NCBI GenBank assembly: GCA_013141125.1
Contig: JABFRO010000001.1
Coordinates: 1,949,187-2,013,186, forward strand
Source of the DNA: Methylophilaceae bacterium
GTDB lineage: Bacteria > Pseudomonadota > Gammaproteobacteria > Burkholderiales > Methylophilaceae
Length of the DNA: 64,000 bases
Direction of reading: 5' to 3'
Below, piece after piece: positions 60,955 to 64,000 of this stretch (position 1 is its first letter; each line of letters starts with the position of its first letter). The position numbers and the translations under genes are program-made. The notes below the pieces were generated by a model, which was given only the letters and a program-made list of their open reading frames with translations, had not been told where the DNA came from and made no database searches.

Positions 60955-63900
60955 TTAGTGGTATTTGATACGACGGTTATTGAATGCAGGCTTCGTACCT
61001 TCGAGCACGTTCACGACATGCTCATTTATTTCAGGGTTCTCAATAGAGCCAGATGTATATGAAATCTTGAATCCCTCTTTCCGTTCAAAGGCAGCATAAA
61101 TCACCTGCTCTGCATCGCACACAACTGCAAGGTTGGGATTGTGTGTGACCATTATGATTTGCCTTTTTCGCTTCGCCTCAGTAAGCACAGGAACCAAAAG
61201 ACTTACGACAGTCTCGTTATCCAAATTCTCTTCTGGTTGGTCAAGGATGATTGGATTCCGGCCTTTATCAACCAATAAATAGAAAATTAGCAAAAGTGCG
61301 CCACGCTGCCCCGGAGAAAGCTGCTCGATATGTGCATCTTGAAACAGCAAAGTGTAACGAGGTTCTAAATAACTTAAGCCATAAAGCAAGTCATAGACGG
61401 CACTCGATTGACGGTCTTTGCGAAGGATTGGGGTTATCCCAATTGCACTTGGGTTACCCTTAGATGCCGCAGATTTAATTTTTCCATCCAAGACATCAAC
61501 AAACGTTAGTGCATCTTCCTTTTTGCTCAAATCATATTGTTCCGACAATCGCTTCACTGTTGCGTAGCTATCGTCCACACCGTTAAATTCACCAGAGGTC
61601 AACTTAATTTGATCAAACAGCTCTGAAGATAATACGTCTGTAGATCCCCCAAGTGTCGCTTGAAACTGGAGTCTGTAATCATCTCGAATAAGCTGATTGC
61701 CTTGAATCAACTCCTGAACCGGTTTAAACAACCGCTCGCGCGCTGCGCGCTGCGCATCAAGTGCCTCGAATATTTCACCAGTCAACTCTTTGCGTCTTGT
61801 GCTTTTGGCTAGAAGTTGTTTCGGTAATTCATCGAGCTGAGATAGGCGATGGTTTAGCCCACTTAGGGACTCAGGTGCATCCGGCAATCCTGTCAATTCT
61901 TGCAATTTCACCGACCACAATTCAATCGCCATTAAATTTTGCTGGTACTCAAGCTGCGGCTGATTTAGTTTTGTCCTCAACAAAGCTTGCTCGTTAAGCA
62001 ATTTTTCTGACTCAGTTGCACTTCCTGCCTTTGCCGCCACCAAATCAATGTGTTGCACCTCCCAGCCGGATTCCAGTTTTTCTAATGCTTCAAGCTTGGT
62101 AGAAAACTGTACCAGGTCATTAAGTTTCAAACCTAATGTTTGAAAGTCAGATTCAGTTTCTACTTGAAACAGTGCAATCTGACGTTCAATCAACCGAATT
62201 CTGTCGCGAATTGACTGCGCAGCTTTGCGCTTAGATGCAATTAAGGATACAGCCGCCGAATCAGCGATAGTCTTTTCCTCAAATGTTTTTAACTGCTGCG
62301 CGATAGTTTCTAGCTTAGTTGCTGCATCCTGTTGCTCAGGTGATAGTTGCTCAGATGGTTTCGATAGAGGTATGGGGCTTGTAGCGTTGTGCTCTTCGAT
62401 TTGCTTCTTTTTCAACTCAAGGGACTCATCAAGGGCTCGCCTAACTTGTGGTTGACTCTGCGCCTCAAGACTTTCAATGTCACGATTTACTTTTGCAAGC
62501 TCTTTCCGATATTCGATAAGCTGATCGCGAAACCCTCCTTCTTGTCTCTCGATAAGTTGCTCGAAATCAAGAGCACCTAAACGTATTTCATCACTTGCAT
62601 GATCAAAAATGACGTTTTGGAGCTCTGTCTGAAATAGATTTGATTTGGCAGAGATGTGGTCATTGCAAAGGTCCTCAAAACGACCTTGAGGAATATAGCG
62701 AACTAGTTCGATACTCCCATCATCTGGATCGGCGTTAAGATTTCTTGTAATGGCGGCACCACTTAACCAAGAAATTGTTCCCGAGAATTGCTTCGCAGGC
62801 TCACCTGATTTACCTCGGAATCTATTCTTTTGAAGAAACGAGAATTTGCTACCAGACTTAGAGTTACCAAGCAGTGCGATGACATCTGCAAGGGCACTTT
62901 TACCGCTCCCCTTATTTCCAATAATTGCAACAAGATCACTATTAAGTGGAACGCTAACTTTATCTAGCCAATTCTCTCCAAGCGAACTTTCCACATTCTT
63001 TTGCACTTCAACATGATCAATAAAGAATGTTCTTTGGCCTGCCACCTCAACGAGTTTAGGTGGAACTTCTCCGATGTATGTTCGCTCGATAGGCTCCTTA
63101 ATAGTTTGAAGTAAGCCAAGAAACGTTGGGTCAGCCTTGATCCAACAGTAGCGTTTTAAATCTGGCTCAAAGAGTTTAGCAACGGCATGCGCATCGGAGC
63201 CGTGAAAGCATGGCTTTAGTGAATTGTATTGTCGTCTAATCTCATCAGCAGGAACGCTCGGTTTCAGCCCAAGGTAATGCAATCGATCGGAGGGATTCCC
63301 ACTAAAAACAAAATCTGAACGGCAAAGTAGCCCATCTCGCGTTGCCGCAAAACTATCTAGTGGCAATCCACTTATACCGTCTTTACCATTCGCCACCCCC
63401 ACTACACTATTTGTTTTCAGCCATCCGTCCGCATCCAACCAAGCAAAAATATCTGAATGCGAAGGCTTGAACTGCTCAATACCAAATCTATATGCAGCAT
63501 CATCGTTAAGCGCTGGATTTTGTGCTTTCGCAAAATCTATCAACTCATCCTTAATACAGCCGTATGTTTGATTTTTGTAAGTAACTTTCAAATTTCTTAG
63601 CGAGCGCTTAATTCTTTCAATGTGATCATCATCATTGACGTTTATGAGCAGGTGAATATTTAGCGCCTGCCCTTCTTTTGTTTGCGGAGAACATCGAAAC
63701 TCGATATTGGGAATCAACAATACAGAGTTCAATCGAGGATTAGATACATCACGCTGTATGGCACGTAAAGTTTCGTAGCCATCAATCGTCATGTAGTCAG
63801 TTATGCCTATTACAGCAACTTGATGATGGATAGCAGCAGTCTCAAGAGCATCCACATAGTCAGGCCATGTAACGCCAGCAAATGAATCCCCGAGATGGCT

Positions 63901-63975
63901 TGCAGGTGTATGGACGTGTAAATCCCAACGTCTCCATTCAGCACCGCGTTCGAAATTATTGTGATTTGCGCTCAT
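60955..63975 (-). CDS. PHP-domain/SMC-like AAA ATPase (TrlF-like), probable defence protein
   Basis: A 1006-residue two-part protein. The N-terminal PHP metallo-phosphoesterase domain has HxH (His20, His22), GITDY (57-61), Glu92, His108 and HGSDAH (258-263). The C-terminal ABC-type ATPase has Walker A GNKGSGKS (353-360), a long coiled coil (about 495-760), signature LSPGQ (886-890), Walker B IILDQPEEN (909-917) and switch His945. This layout recalls RecN/SMC-like DNA-sensing proteins fused to a nuclease-type domain. It is the first gene of the operon leading into mod, and is AT-richer than mod and res. Only 25 bases of upstream sequence are in the window. Confidence 0.85.
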   Translation of the reverse strand: MSANHNNFERGAEWRRWDLHVHTPASHLGDSFAGVTWPDYVDALETAAIHHQVAVIGITDYMTIDGYETLRAIQRDVSNPRLNSVLLIPNIEFRCSPQTKEGQALNIHLLINVNDDDHIERIKRSLRNLKVTYKNQTYGCIKDELIDFAKAQNPALNDDAAYRFGIEQFKPSHSDIFAWLDADGWLKTNSVVGVANGKDGISGLPLDSFAATRDGLLCRSDFVFSGNPSDRLHYLGLKPSVPADEIRRQYNSLKPCFHGSDAHAVAKLFEPDLKRYCWIKADPTFLGLLQTIKEPIERTYIGEVPPKLVEVAGQRTFFIDHVEVQKNVESSLGENWLDKVSVPLNSDLVAIIGNKGSGKSALADVIALLGNSKSGSKFSFLQKNRFRGKSGEPAKQFSGTISWLSGAAITRNLNADPDDGSIELVRYIPQGRFEDLCNDHISAKSNLFQTELQNVIFDHASDEIRLGALDFEQLIERQEGGFRDQLIEYRKELAKVNRDIESLEAQSQPQVRRALDESLELKKKQIEEHNATSPIPLSKPSEQLSPEQQDAATKLETIAQQLKTFEEKTIADSAAVSLIASKRKAAQSIRDRIRLIERQIALFQVETESDFQTLGLKLNDLVQFSTKLEALEKLESGWEVQHIDLVAAKAGSATESEKLLNEQALLRTKLNQPQLEYQQNLMAIELWSVKLQELTGLPDAPESLSGLNHRLSQLDELPKQLLAKSTRRKELTGEIFEALDAQRAARERLFKPVQELIQGNQLIRDDYRLQFQATLGGSTDVLSSELFDQIKLTSGEFNGVDDSYATVKRLSEQYDLSKKEDALTFVDVLDGKIKSAASKGNPSAIGITPILRKDRQSSAVYDLLYGLSYLEPRYTLLFQDAHIEQLSPGQRGALLLIFYLLVDKGRNPIILDQPEENLDNETVVSLLVPVLTEAKRKRQIIMVTHNPNLAVVCDAEQVIYAAFERKEGFKISYTSGSIENPEINEHVVNVLEGTKPAFNNRRIKYH

Positions 63976-64000
63976 ATGTTTTCTCTGTTTTAGATATCTT

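Overview
The window looks like chromosomal DNA of a betaproteobacterium, probably of the Nitrosomonadales/Methylophilales/Gallionellales neighbourhood. The inference rests on gene order and family content: fmdB-DUF502-aspS, rimP-nusA-infB-rbfA-truB, purM diverging from a permease-hda pair, a PrsK/PrsR PEP-CTERM regulatory pair beside its sugar transferase, and hopanoid-tailoring genes. Base composition is moderate. No insertion sequence, prophage, integrase or CRISPR array was found.

Layout. 1-408 is the 3' end of ffh. 714-2804 holds two proteins of unknown function and a YjbQ-family gene. 2816-5649 (minus) is a pcm-tolC-isochorismatase-family operon; the pcm 5' end carries a four-copy 27-bp tandem repeat. 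5692-10649 (minus) is a tetR-adaptor-pump RND efflux operon. 10961-20260 (plus) is a hopanoid-related region: HpnO-like aminotransferase, HpnN-like exporter, a PhnD-like binding protein and a helical-repeat lipoprotein, followed by HpnH, a Tim44-like protein, a zinc phospholipase C-like protein and a small lipoprotein. The cyclase and squalene-forming genes are not in the window, so the pathway is split. 20342-25065 carries a cation/proton antiporter, a GAF protein, fmdB, a DUF502 gene and aspS. 25066-25728 is a structured intergenic region with a sigma-54 promoter, then the PEP-CTERM sugar transferase, prsK and prsR.

30682-43516 (minus) is an information-processing block: dksA, four tandem rRNA promoters, a complete rrn operon (16S, tRNA-Ile, tRNA-Ala, 23S, 5S, terminator), then rimP, nusA, infB, rbfA and truB. 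43687-52815 (minus) holds a P-type ATPase, two AI-2E-family permeases, a UPF0114 protein, a secreted SnoaL-like protein, an FAD-dependent dehydrogenase, a SEL1-repeat protein and hda. purM and two DUF3108 genes follow on the plus strand.

55894-63975 (minus) is the main accessory region and the best candidate for an unusual system. It is a tightly packed five-gene operon: a PHP-domain/SMC-like ATPase, a type III DNA methyltransferase (Mod), a zeta-toxin-family kinase, a very small probable antitoxin and a type III restriction helicase-nuclease (Res). The last four genes are joined by three consecutive ATGA stop/start overlaps. I infer a type III restriction-modification system with a built-in toxin-antitoxin pair and a DNA-sensing PHP-ATPase partner.
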